From NCBI GenBank assembly GCA_958450325.1, contig OY288243.1, forward strand, positions 64,216,606 through 64,280,605: a stretch of DNA of 64,000 nt. Direction: 5' to 3'. The position numbers and the translations under genes are program-made. This document shows positions 31,000 through 41,999 of the stretch, piece after piece (the first letter of the stretch is position 1; every line of letters starts with the position of its first letter). This DNA is from Agrostemma githago. Taxonomy: Eukaryota > Streptophyta > Magnoliopsida > Caryophyllales > Caryophyllaceae. The notes under the pieces are model-generated. The model ran no database searches. It saw only the letters and a list, made by a program, of their open reading frames with translations, and was not told the DNA's origin.

Positions 31000-33900
31000 T
31001 TGGTGTTCTCATTATAATTTTTACATTATATTGTCTTTTTGTTAATTGAACTCGGGCAATGTTGCACTTATATATGTATCCTCAATTCAAAAGTGTAGCA
31101 CCAATTCTTTTATATCAAGAGAAAGTTACCTTCTTATACTTTGAATTAATATCATTGACTGAATCATGCTATCATACAATATGAAATGTATTAAAAAGTC
31201 CATCAAGAGAAGACCATGATTGTATTAATCCACTGTATTGTATATATAACAAAGGAGTATGCATAAATACACTTAAATTGTAGGTGTATTTATCAATCCA
31301 ATGTGTACCCAATAAATGCTATTTAAATTTTATCAATCTTATAAGTGGAATAGAGTACTTTATTTACTTCATAGTTTATTTTGACAATTAATTTATGAAT
31401 GTTAGAAAAATTATATTTTTTATTTTAAAAAGGGGTATCAAGAACATACTTTCGATAATGTCAAAATATTATGAATATTAATTTTTATCTCAATAATGTA
31501 TAAGAAATATTACGAGAATTAATTTTCTAATTCTCTATTATAATTTTTTATAAGTATTGAGATTTTATTTATCACAGGAAAATTGTCCTTCATCAAGATT
31601 TGATTCAACGGTAAATCAAGTCATTAGTAATTTTTTAAGTATATTAATTAGATAATTGATTAATTTATTTTTTAAATAATTAGTTGGCCAAATTAATATG
31701 GCCAAAATAATGTTATTAAGGTATCAAGACTTAGTAAATTTATAAGAAAAAATATAATTGTTCCCATTAAAAGAGGGAAACAATATACTCTTAATAGTTC
31801 ATACCAATAATTATTAAATTAATCTCGGTAACATTAAAGAATCAATTACAAATTACACCATTGTGAGTGGTAAACTCCACTTTCAAATATAATCAATTAA
31901 TTCATCTCGGTAAACTTCTACTCTCAATTGATGTCTCAAAGTATTACGAATTTACGAGTATTTTTCCAAAGTATTAACAAAAATCGTTTTTCATTATAAT
32001 TTTAGTAATTTAAATTTTTAAAATTGATAATTTTTTTCATATCTAATCGGAGTAGTATAATTTATTATTATTATCATTATTAAGATAGAGTATTATTTAT
32101 CGCAAGAAAATTGTTCTTTATCAAGATTTGATTCTACGGTAAATCAAGTAATTAATAATTTTTAGTATATTAATAATTTTTAGCAAATCAATTAATGTCT
32201 CAACTAATTGAACAACATTGGAAAATACGATTTGTCTCTTCGTGATTCTATTACCACTTCCTCATGTTACATACTACAGAGTATTAGATAATTCTCAAAG
32301 TCTTATTCAAAAAAGTGGAAGAAAAAAAAAAGACATGCATTTTCTAAATAATTTCTATTTTTATTTTCTTCATCATTAAATTCAAATAACTCAAATTATG
32401 CACTAAAATTAGACTTCTATATCCATCCTACGATTTTCATTTTACGATATCTAATTATATATTCCTTTCATGACGAAGATAATCCGTAGTATATAATTTA
32501 CATTCATATATATTTAAGTTTTTGACCAGTTACTACATTTTTTTCGTATATATGGACGTGACATATAAAATTAATTATTTGTCCTCATAAAGTTAATCAC
32601 GTCTAATAAATATTTTTGTTTGTAAACAATTTATCTAATACAAATTACGTTCATACCCCTGTAATTTTTCACGGATGTAACACTGAAGTTCGTTGTTAGT
32701 TGTTACATAGTATGTGCTTTGCTCTATGTCCTATAGGCGTCGTTAAATTATTTTCTTCATCGTTGTACGTCAATTATGTAAGTAGCGGAGTAATAATTAT
32801 TTTTTCGTTTACAAAACCAATTTATGGTGTTTAATTGAAAGTTTAAACTTCTGTTACGGGCCGCGCCAAATACGGGCCGCGCCAAATACGTGTCGGACTA
32901 TGTTGGTCATGGGTTGTGTTAGGTCAAGATACGGGTTAAAAATAGTTACATGTCCGATTTTTAAACATCGTGATTTCATTTACGTGTCACTATATATGAG
33001 GAAACTTATTTTTTACATTGATTAACATGCCTATTACATCTATAACGACCTAAGAAGATATCTTTAACAAAAATATATTGAAACTATCCCTTTTAATATA
33101 GTGAACAAATGTACCTAAACCACTACTAACAAACTTAAATATTGAAATTAATTGATGAGATGTGTTAATCTAAAATAATCAATTTTTTTTGTTTCAGGAC
33201 ATTTCATCTAGAAATGTCAAACAAGGTGAGTATGAAGGTCACGGTCGGTCGGGCCAGAATATAGGTTGTCGATATATTGTCAAAATTATTAAAGATTACC
33301 AATATTTTTATTTATATGAGAAATAGGAGTATATGATAAAATGACAGTAGTTACAAGTTTGTTATTTGAATAAAATAACAGCAGTTACAAGTGATCAAAT
33401 ACACACAACTGTTCTAATTTGGTTTAAAAGTGATGAAAGTTGACAATAAAATCGGGAAAAAAACGCAAAAGTATTATTCCATATATATGAAAGAGTATTT
33501 CACATGTGTTCTAAAAAAATATTCTAATAACCTTTATTCTAAAAATATAAAGGAATATTGTACATATTAGTAAAATAAAAAAATATTGATATATATTGAT
33601 AAATAAAATTTAATCAAATATAAATTAATCACTTTTATTAATATTTTTTCCGATAAAAAGAAGTATAATTACAATGAACATTCTCATATGTCTTTTTAAA
33701 TCGAACTTATAGTTGAGTAACTGAACACCAATCGAGTGATGCTTTTTCGAATTATTGACCATGTTGGGTTCGAGTTTGAGTAACTGAGCACCGATCGCGT
33801 GATGCTTTTTCGAATTATTGACCCTGTTGAGTTCGAGTTTGGGTCACGATTAAGTGAATGTAACGGGAGACAATTCTTTATGTATGTGGATCGATCGGGT

Positions 33901-34000
33901 TAAGTTTGTCGGTGTACACCACCTCTATGTGTAATATAAAGTATTAATTAATGTTCACCTGAATGTAGTATCTTTCATCATTAATTAATACCGGTCCTGC
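31000..34000. other. AT-rich Helitron-block interior without genes
   Basis: No gene. Local structure seen: an 85-bp dispersed pair (about 31565-31650 and 32090-32175, sharing atcaagatttgatt-cggtaaatcaagt), a 19-bp tandem pair of acgggccgcgccaaat near 32857-32890, and a 66-bp tandem pair at 33714-33845. Confidence 0.6.
33714..33845. repeat. 66-bp tandem duplication
   Basis: Two adjacent units share gagtgatgctttttcgaatt-attgacc-tgtt-gttcgagttt with a few substitutions. Confidence 0.8.
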
Positions 34001-34567
34001 CTTCCTACAGTTGGAAATATCGAGGAAAGTACCACAACCCGTGGAAGTTTTCACGGGTATCACATTTTATAATAAATTTTGTTACCACGGAAATATTCAA
34101 TGTGTTATAAATTACTCTTTCAAACGTATGTTCCACTTTTTTTTGGTAAAACCATAAAGTAAATGTTATTGAGGATAATAATATTGTCATGAGGTTGAAT
34201 TTTGTAAGTTCACATTTTTTATTATACCAATATATTTAATGAATATATAGAAATATCCGTCCTAATACTCCGCAGTATTTAGTATACCTTTGTCACTTAC
34301 GTGTTTTGATATTAACCTTCTAATAAACTAATTCACATCTAATACCGCACACTTAGCGTTTTGTGAATGTAAAATTACGCAACACCGTGTAGTGACAAGG
34401 CTACTATTGTACCCGTTTTTATAACTCATTCTTCAAAATCTTTAACAGCGTACGACAAACTGTACAATAATTTATTACTTCAACCAATACTTAACATAAT
34501 CAATAATTTAATATTTCGATCCTAAATTTCTCTTCTGCAACTTCTAATAACAATAAGGGAACCACAA

Positions 34568-34596
34568 CCCGTGAAATTTCACGGGTATCACACTAG
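34568..34596 (+). mobile_element. Internal Helitron-type 3' terminus
   Basis: Perfect palindrome CCCGTGAAATTTCACGGG (34568-34585), seven bases, CTAG (34593-34596), then T. A similar hairpin without CTAG occurs at about 34028-34052. The sequence directly after reads ttctatattataaatagg, which is the start of the repeat unit of the following array. Confidence 0.65.
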
Positions 34597-36582
34597 TTCT
34601 ATATTATAAATAGGAGTAATCATTCGTTTTTCGATATCTAACCAAAGTCTTTCGAATCTCAAAAAGAGTTATTAAGACTATAAACCTCAATTAGTTAACT
34701 TATATATTAAAAAATTATGAAATTTTATCATTGAAAGATTATAGTGAGGTGATGAAATTCTATATTATAAACAAGAGTAAAGATGTATTTTTTTTAGTCT
34801 TAAAAAGAGCTGATGGTTGACTATACTTAAATAAATTATCTCAACATCAAAAAATTATAATAAGTTGATGAATCAATATATATTAAGAACTAAGATTTTT
34901 AAGACTAAATTTTTTTAACATTATTTGTTTACGTGATGTGGGATAATTTAATTTTTTTTGTTTAAATCATTATTATTTGTTTCATATTTTAAATCATTAT
35001 TAGAGTATAGATTTCATATTATTTGTTTCACATTATGTGATAAATTTAGTGCATATAATAGTTGTAAAATTATCCCACATCGATAATCTATAATATGGTT
35101 ATGAAATTCTATATTATAAATAAGAGTAATCATTCGTTCTTAGGTATCTACCAAAAATCTTTTGAATTACAAAAACAGCTCTTAAGACTATAAGTAAATT
35201 ATATTTTATATTATACACAAGAGTAATCATTTGGTTTTAAATATCGACCAAGAAGTTTAAATAAGAGTAATTAATATGTATTTTTTTAGTCTTAAAAATA
35301 GCACTTAAGACTATAAACTTAAATAATTATCCCACATCGAAAAAATTATGAATGAGGTGATAAGAGACTAAAACTTAAATAAATTATCACACATTGAAAA
35401 ATTATAACAGGTTGATGAATTTTATATTATGAATAAAGAGTAATCATTCGTTCTTAAATATCAATAAAAAAAATTTAATTCTTTAAAAGTCTCTTAATAA
35501 AACTACAAACTTATTTAAAATAAATCTCACATCGAGTAATCATGTACTTATATATTAACCAAAAATCTATAAACTTAAGTAAAATTATCTCACCTTAGAA
35601 AAATTATAAAGTTTCATCAACTAAACAATCTTAAAAATTATAAAGTTTCATCAACTAAACAATCTTTTGAGTCTTAAAAAAACTGTTAACACTATACATT
35701 AAGTAAACAAATTATAATAAGGTGATGAAATTCTATACATGATAAATAAGACTATTAATAATTCGTCCATAGACATCAACAAATAATCTTTTGACTCTTC
35801 AAAAAAAAACTTCCAAGTAAGGTGACATCAACCAATAATTATCCCACATTGATAAATTATAATAAGGTGATAAATTTCTACTACGGAGTATATAAATAAG
35901 AGTAATCACCTTCAATACAAATAATAGTAAAATTATCCCACATCGACAATTTATTAATTAGTTGATGAAACTCTATATTATAAATATGAGTAATCATTGG
36001 TTATTCCACCAAAAATCTTTTGAGTCTTAAAGAGCTCTTAAGATTATAAATCTTAAGTAATTATCTCACAAGTAAAATTATCACACATCGACAATTTATT
36101 AATAAAGTGTTGAAATTCTATATTATAAGTATGAGTAATCATTGGTTTTCCATCAAAAATCTTTTGAGTCTTAAAGTGCTCTTAAGATTATAAATCTTAA
36201 GTAATTATCTCACATCGAAAAAAGATTATAAATCTTAAGTAATTATCTCACATCGAAAAATTGTGATGAGGTTATGAAATTCTACATTATAAATAAGAGT
36301 AATAATAATTGTTTTTAAATATCGACAAAAAAAAACTTTTTGAGTCTTAAAATGACTCTTAATAAGGCTACAAACATAAAATTTTCCCACATCGAAAAAA
36401 TTAAAATAAGATGATGATTTTATATTAAAATTTAAAATAAGAGGATGATTCTATATTTATAAATAAGAGTAATCATGTGTTCTTTTGATCTTAAAAAGAG
36501 CTCTTAAGACGGTAAATTATCCCACATCGAAAAATTATAAATAAAAAATTTTATATTATAAATAAGAGAATCATCCAACTCG

Positions 36583-36586
<4 letters not shown>

Positions 36587-36631
<45 letters not shown>
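36587..36631. repeat. (AT)n microsatellite
   Basis: About 22 uninterrupted at units inside the array. Confidence 0.95.
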
Positions 36632-36634
<3 letters not shown>

Positions 36635-36975
36635 CCACATATATATTATGAAAATAAGAAACTAATGAACATAATTCATGAAAAATGTACATCATCAATG
36701 TGTACTAATATATAGTCCCACATATATATTATAGATGGGTCCCACATATATCGATGTGTTGCTCAAAAAAACCTAATATATATATATATTTTAAATAAAT
36801 AAAAATTATATTATACTATATTATATTATAAATTATATTATATTATATTATATTAAACGGGCTGAAGTATTATAATTTATATATAATATAAATTATATTA
36901 TACTCCGTATTATATATAAATAAATATAAATTATATTATATTTAAGGTTTTTAAATAAATATAAATTAAATTATA

Positions 36976-37325
36976 TATTTTAGGCTTTTTTCGAGCGATC
37001 TCATTGGTCCGTTTCATCAAAGTTCAAATTAGGAAAGTATCTTAAATAATAAACAAAAATCATTAGAGAATCTTTTAATTATTATAATATATATTTAATA
37101 TATTATATTAATTTGATGTTTTACAATTCTAAGGTAAAAACTTTAGAGTTCATTTTTTAAAAACATTATCGTAAAATAAATTATAAAAATGAAATAACTA
37201 GATTCGTGGTAAAAAATGCTTTCGTTAGAGTATAAATTTTATATTATTATTTGTATCACATCATGTGATGAATTTACTACATATAACAGTTGTAAAATTA
37301 TTCCACATCGACAAATTATAATATG
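36976..37325. repeat. Dispersed repeat, copy 2 (partner at 29062-29410)
   Basis: Same order of shared words as copy 1. It is followed by a near-consensus upstream element (ttccacatcg, about 37298) and TATAAATAAGAG. Confidence 0.8.
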
Positions 37326-39627
37326 ATGATGAAATTCTATATTATAAATAAGAGTAATCATTCTTTCTTATCTCAAAAAGAGTTCTTAAGACTATAAACT
37401 TTAAGTAATTATCATATATCGAAAAATTATGATGAGGTGATAGAAATTTTATATTATAAATAAGAGTAATCATTTAGTTTTAAATATCGACCAAGAAAAA
37501 CTTTTAAATTATCCCACATTGAAAAATTATGATGGGATGATGAAATTTTATATTATAAATAATAGTAATCATTTATAGTGAGGTGATGAAATTCTATATT
37601 ATAATCAAGAGTAATGTCGGAGTATGATGTTTTTTTTTTTCATTTTAAAAAGAGTTCTCTAGACTATAGGCTTAAGTAATTATCTCACATCGAAAAATTA
37701 TTACGAGATGATGGAAGACTATAAACTTAAATAAATTATCCCACATCGAAAAATTATGATAAATTGACGAATTCTATATTATAAATAAGACTAATCATTC
37801 GTTCTTAAATATCAATAAAAAAAATTAAGTCTTAAAAAATTTCTTAATAAAACTACAAACTTAATTAAAAATAATCTCACGTCGAAAAATTATAATAAGG
37901 TGATGAAACTTTATATTATAAATAAGATAATCATGTGCTCTTAGATATTAACCAAAAATCTTTTGAGTCTTAAAAATATATTAACACTATAAACAAGTAA
38001 AACTATCCACTGTCGAAAAATTATAAAGTTTCATCAAACAAAAATCTTTTAAGTCCTAAAAAAGTTCTCAAGACTATACACTTAAGTAAAAAATTATAAC
38101 AAGGTGATAAAAATTTATATTGTAAATAAGACTAATAATAATTCTTCCTTAGGCATCAACCAACTTGAGTAATTCTTCCGTACCGAAAAATTATCAAGAG
38201 ATTATGAATTTCTACTAAATAAGAGAATCATTGTTTTTACATATCAACCAACAATATAATGTGTTTAAAAAAGTCTTAATAAGACTACAAAGTTAAAATT
38301 ATCCCACATCGAAACAATTAAATAAGGTACGGTGATTATCCCACATTATCCCACATCGACAAATTATAATAAGGTGATGGATTTCTATATTATAAATAAA
38401 ACTAATTATTTGTTCTTAGATATGATATCAATCAAAATCTTTTGAGTCTTAAAAACTCTTAAGACTATATACTTAAGTAAATTATCGCATATCGAAAAAT
38501 TATTCCCCCTCTCTTTTGAGTCTTAAAAAACTCTTAAGATCATAATAAGACGATGGATTTCTATTATAAATAAAAGTAACAATTTTTCCAAATTATGATG
38601 GTGATGAAATTCTATTTTATAAATAAGACTAATCATTCAGTATATAGTTAAAGTATAATTATCCCGCATCGAAAAATTAAGATGAGGTGATGGAATTCTA
38701 TATATTATAAATAAGAGTAATCATTCGTCTATAAATAAAAGTTCTTAATTAGACTATATATACACTTAAATAAACTTAAGTAAAATTATCCCACATCGAA
38801 AAATTATAATAAGGTGAATTTTTTTATTATATAAATAAGAGTAATCATTCATCAAAAATATATACTCCAATAAGATAAATCAAATTCGATTATATAAATG
38901 AAGAGTAATCGTCTATCCTTTAACTTAGATATAAAAACAAACTCTTTTAATCTTAAAAATAGCTCTCAAAACTATACACTTAAATAAGTAAATTACGCAT
39001 CGAAAAATTATGATGAGATAATGGAAATTTATATCATAAATAAGTAATATTTCGGTTTTAAATATCAACCAGCAATCTTTTGAGTCTTAAAAAGCTTTTA
39101 AAAAGACTACAAACCTAATATCCAACATCGAAAAAAATTAAAATAAGGTGATGATTCTATATTATAAATAAGAGTAATCATGCATTTTTCTGGGTTTTTA
39201 AAAGCAGAAATAAATCTTAAAACTATAAATCTTGGATAAATTATCATATATCGAAAAATTAAGATATGACGATAGAATCTTATATTATAAATAAGATTAA
39301 TCTTTCATTCTTAGATATCAATCAAAAAATTAATTCATTGCTAGATATTAATCAAAAAACTTTTGGGTTTTAAAAATATTTTAATAAGACTACAAGTAAA
39401 ATTATTTTCACATCGAAAAATTATAATAAGATGATAAAATTTATATTATAAATAATGGTAATCATGTATTCTTTTGAGTTTTAAAATATATTCTTAATAC
39501 TGTAAACTTAGCTGAAATTAAGTTTGATTAATAATATTATGGGATCATCTTTTTTATTATAATGATATAGATTGATTAAGTTTCTTATTTAACGAATATA
39601 CATTATCAATTTAATTAAGCCAATTAA

Positions 39628-39655
39628 CCCGTGCAGCGCACGGGCTTTAATCTAG
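39628..39655 (+). mobile_element. Helitron 3' terminus
   Basis: Stem CCCGTGC/GCACGGG with loop agc, then ctttaat and CTAG, followed by host T. Confidence 0.7.
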
Positions 39656-39979
39656 TAGATAGGAAATTAGAGATTTTTAACTTGTTTATCTTTTTCTTTG
39701 TTCAAGTCAAATTCAATATTATTCAATTATTCGATTCAAAAAATCAAATCAAATCAAATAATCAATGTCAAAATTCCGATCAAATATCAAATCAAATAAT
39801 AATATTCGACCAAATAAAATCATATCAAACATTGCCTTTGGAGATTTCAAATCAAATCGAATAATTCTATTATTCGGTAGGGTTTGACTTGATTACAACC
39901 CTATATGTCACCTCATCATTGGACCTCTTCTCCTTTGTGCCAAAAGTAAAGACAAATAATTCATTAGGAGGGAGGAGTA

Positions 39980-40440
39980 TACAATAGAAAGCCCAAAATG
40001 CATTGCAATTTGACGCATTCAATGCCACATCTAATTCACGAAACATATTCGCAATTTTTATTATCCGCTATGTATGAATACATTCTTTGTATCATTCATT
40101 GGTTTAACTTTGATTAGAATACCTTCATAATATTTAAAAATTGATGCAAGTGATCGAGTAAGTCTTCCATGTAAGGCTCTAAAGGATATATCTAGCACAA
40201 GCTTGGGTCAAATATTACCCATATTGGTGGGTAAAGGCAACTCATTTGTTATTCCCCGTAAGTTTGTGATGGACATTGCATGTTTCATGTACGGTTAAGA
40301 AACTATTCACCCTCCACACAGACCCAGAAGGCTGAAAATTTACAGAAGTATCCTATAAAGCCCTCAACACATCCCTTCTTGACTATCGAATGCTTTTAAG
40401 AGGCAAAGAAACTAGTGAAGCACTGTACCTCGTGTATACA

Positions 40441-40512
<72 letters not shown>

Positions 40513-40584
40513 TGATGATATAAGCTTACGGATCGCTGGAGTAGTAATTTATAACCATTTAAAAATAAATGCAGAAAAACACTT
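39980..40584. other. No gene seen; contains (AAT)n
   Basis: Unremarkable AT-rich DNA apart from an AAT microsatellite at about 40440-40512. If the candidate exon at 40585-40635 is real, part of this interval would be its 3' untranslated region. Confidence 0.4.
40440..40512. repeat. (AAT)n microsatellite
   Basis: About 24 aat units without interruption. A leucine-rich minus-strand frame across it is an artefact of the repeat. Confidence 0.95.
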
Positions 40585-40771
40585 CTAAAGTTTCCTAGTC
40601 GACATTCTGAGGAAGATATAGCCGCCATTGTCATCCTGCACGTTAGAATCTAGTTAAAAATCATAATGACTTCTTTAGATCCATTCTACAACTATATAGT
40701 AACATAACGAAGGATGGCTGTGACTACAACCTACGATTGCCAAATATTTAAACATCACAAGCTAAATAGTA

Positions 40772-40856
40772 TTCCCTCTCATTCATCAGATTTCTACCAT
40801 TTGATTAAAATACTCCTCACATATATTCATATAGGTGTCCAATGAATGAGAGGGAG
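40772..40856. mobile_element. Small MITE-like inverted repeat
   Basis: ttccctctcattcatcagat and the complement of caatgaatgagagggag form inverted ends over about 85 bp. TA is present on the left, but only t on the right, so Stowaway identity is uncertain. Confidence 0.45.
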
Positions 40857-40959
40857 TCACGTGTGGAGCTTATTATTTTTAAGCATAAACTACTACTAGT
40901 ACATTGAATGTTTACCCATATATTGACATACGGTTCTTTTCTTTTAAAAAAAAAACTTA

Positions 40960-41275
40960 GGTTCGCTTGGATTAGGGATTTAAAGGGGAATGGAGAAGAG
41001 GGAAGCAAGGGATGTAAAATCCCTGGTCTGGTTGGTTAGCAAATGAGTGTAGAGGGAAATGGGAGATCCATTTTCCCTCCAATGCAAATCAAAGTCTTTC
41101 CTCTATTCTATAAGAAAGATTTAGAGAGATCAATTTTCCATCCTCCGACAAATTAACACCCCACTTCTAATAGGGAAGATTTGCAGGAAAATTATATCAC
41201 TCCCATCACATTCCCCCTCCCTTTCCCTCACTTCCTCTCCTATTTCGGTATCCAAATGACGTCATAGGCTCCAAT
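40960..41275. mobile_element. Possible MITE with weak inverted ends
   Basis: ggttcgcttggattagggat at the left and the complement of ttcggtatccaaatgac at the right are loosely inverted, and both subterminal regions are purine/pyrimidine-rich complements (gggaagcaaggg; ccctccctttccctc). No clear target duplication. Confidence 0.35.
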
Positions 41276-41384
41276 GTTTTGAGGCAGCCCAACATAGCTC
41301 ATTACCTCAAACTCTCGATAGAAGGTACTATAAGGATGAACTTAACAAGATTTGTGCTACTTGGAGTAATAATATATACATGTA

Positions 41385-41891
41385 CTCCCTCTGAGGCTTT
41401 CCTGTTTAAGCTGAGTCACCTTTTCTTCCCACTTTCCTTTTTAAGCCTATTCTGATTTTTAGACTTGACCATATAACCTAGGGGTGTTCAAAAATTGACC
41501 CGGACCGGACCGGACCGTAAGGTCCGGGTCGGTCTAGACCGGGGCACGTACCGGTCCGGTCTCCGGGTCCCAAAAAAGTTGGTAACCGGTCCCCGGTCCG
41601 GTCCGGTCCACACTTAAAAAAATATCAAATTTAGTGTATTTTTACGGTCCGGTCCGGTCCGGTCCGGTCTTAAGAGGGTCCGGTCCGGTCCGGTCCGGGT
41701 TTCTTTATTAACCGGTCCGGTCCGCGGGTTTGGGTTTTTTGGGTTTCCGGTCCGCGGGTCAAACTGGTCCGGTCCGGTCCGGGTTTGGACCGGTGAACAC
41801 CCCTAATATAACCCTCATTTCTCTCATATTCTATCCAATCCTCAATTTTGGTGTCAAAAGAAAGGGGACAAAATTAGAGACTCCGAGGGAG
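41385..41891. mobile_element. Stowaway MITE interrupted by a hAT MITE
   Basis: Ends ctccctctgaggctttcctg and the complement of agactccgagggag, with TA on both sides (41383-41384, 41892-41893). The middle is occupied by the hAT MITE at 41479-41805 and one copy of its target duplication. Confidence 0.85.
41479..41805. mobile_element. hAT MITE with ggtccggtcc repeats
   Basis: Ends taggggtgttcaaaaattga and the complement of accggtgaacacccccta-type right end. Perfect 8-bp duplication atataacc at 41471-41478 and 41806-41813. The interior is largely cggtc/gaccg and ggtccggtccgg repeats arranged so that the two halves are partly complementary. Confidence 0.92.
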
Positions 41892-41999
41892 TATGTGTTT
41901 TGAGACATTGAGCAAATCGGTTGTCTATCAGAGGGCTGAAGTCAGAAATCTAGACACCAGGAGTATATACTTACAGGGCGGGAGGCACAGAAATTACCA

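Larger units (their letters stand above)
34600..39520 (+). repeat. Degenerate tandem array with snRNA-type promoter motifs
   Basis: About 25 to 30 units, mostly 120-190 bp. A typical unit reads: CCCACATCG; 31-33 bases of AT-rich spacer containing aaaaattataataaggtgatg; TATAAATAAGAG; taatcattcgttctta; then an inverted pair tcttaa...ttaagact; then aagtaaattat before the next CCCACATCG. Exact CCCACATCG starts include 35074, 35331, 35937, 36386, 36521, 37740, 38303, 38350 and 38790. Others differ by one base (cccacattg, ctcacatcg, cccgcatcg, ttccacatcg). A second type of sequence (36700-37325) interrupts the array. No protein is coded. Confidence 0.8.
29062..39655 (+). mobile_element. Helitron-type block, non-autonomous
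   Basis: The right end is a textbook Helitron 3' terminus: hairpin CCCGTGC-agc-GCACGGG (39628-39644), seven bases, CTAG (39652-39655), then T. A second such terminus is inside at 34593-34596. A block of about 350 bp occurs twice (29062-29410 and 36976-37325). No Rep/helicase gene was found, so any mobility would need another element. The left limit is set only by where hAT-like sequence stops; no clean A|TC start was identified. Confidence 0.55.
28850..39901. mobile_element. hAT-like MITE expanded by Helitron-type insertion
   Basis: The left end taaggctgtgggtgag and the complement of the right end (gggttgtaatcaagtc) are similar. The flanking 8 bases are tacatgtc (28842-28849) and tatatgtc (39902-39909), one mismatch, as for hAT duplications. 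The arms (28850-29060 and 39656-39901) share attcgatcca/attattcgatt and atcaaatcaaat words. The interior 29062-39655 is foreign sequence ending in a Helitron 3' terminus. Confidence 0.6.
28630..39977. mobile_element. Stowaway MITE split by 11 kb of insertions
   Basis: The left part (28630-28849) begins ctccctcgtccccaattaat after TA. The right part (about 39904-39977) reads cctcatcattggacctcttc to aattcattaggagggaggag, then TA. Together they match the intact relative at 50324-50517 along their length. The left part is also interrupted by a small Stowaway (28717-28806). Confidence 0.75.

Noticed and set aside
36504..36698. Tyr/Ile-rich minus frame
   Set aside because: Translation of the AT microsatellite.
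34600..39520. CRISPR-like array
   Set aside because: Repeats are degenerate, AT-rich, without regular unique spacers, and the genome is a plant.
40383..40634. Leucine-rich minus frame
   Set aside because: Translation through the AAT microsatellite; only its first codons overlap the candidate exon, in another frame.
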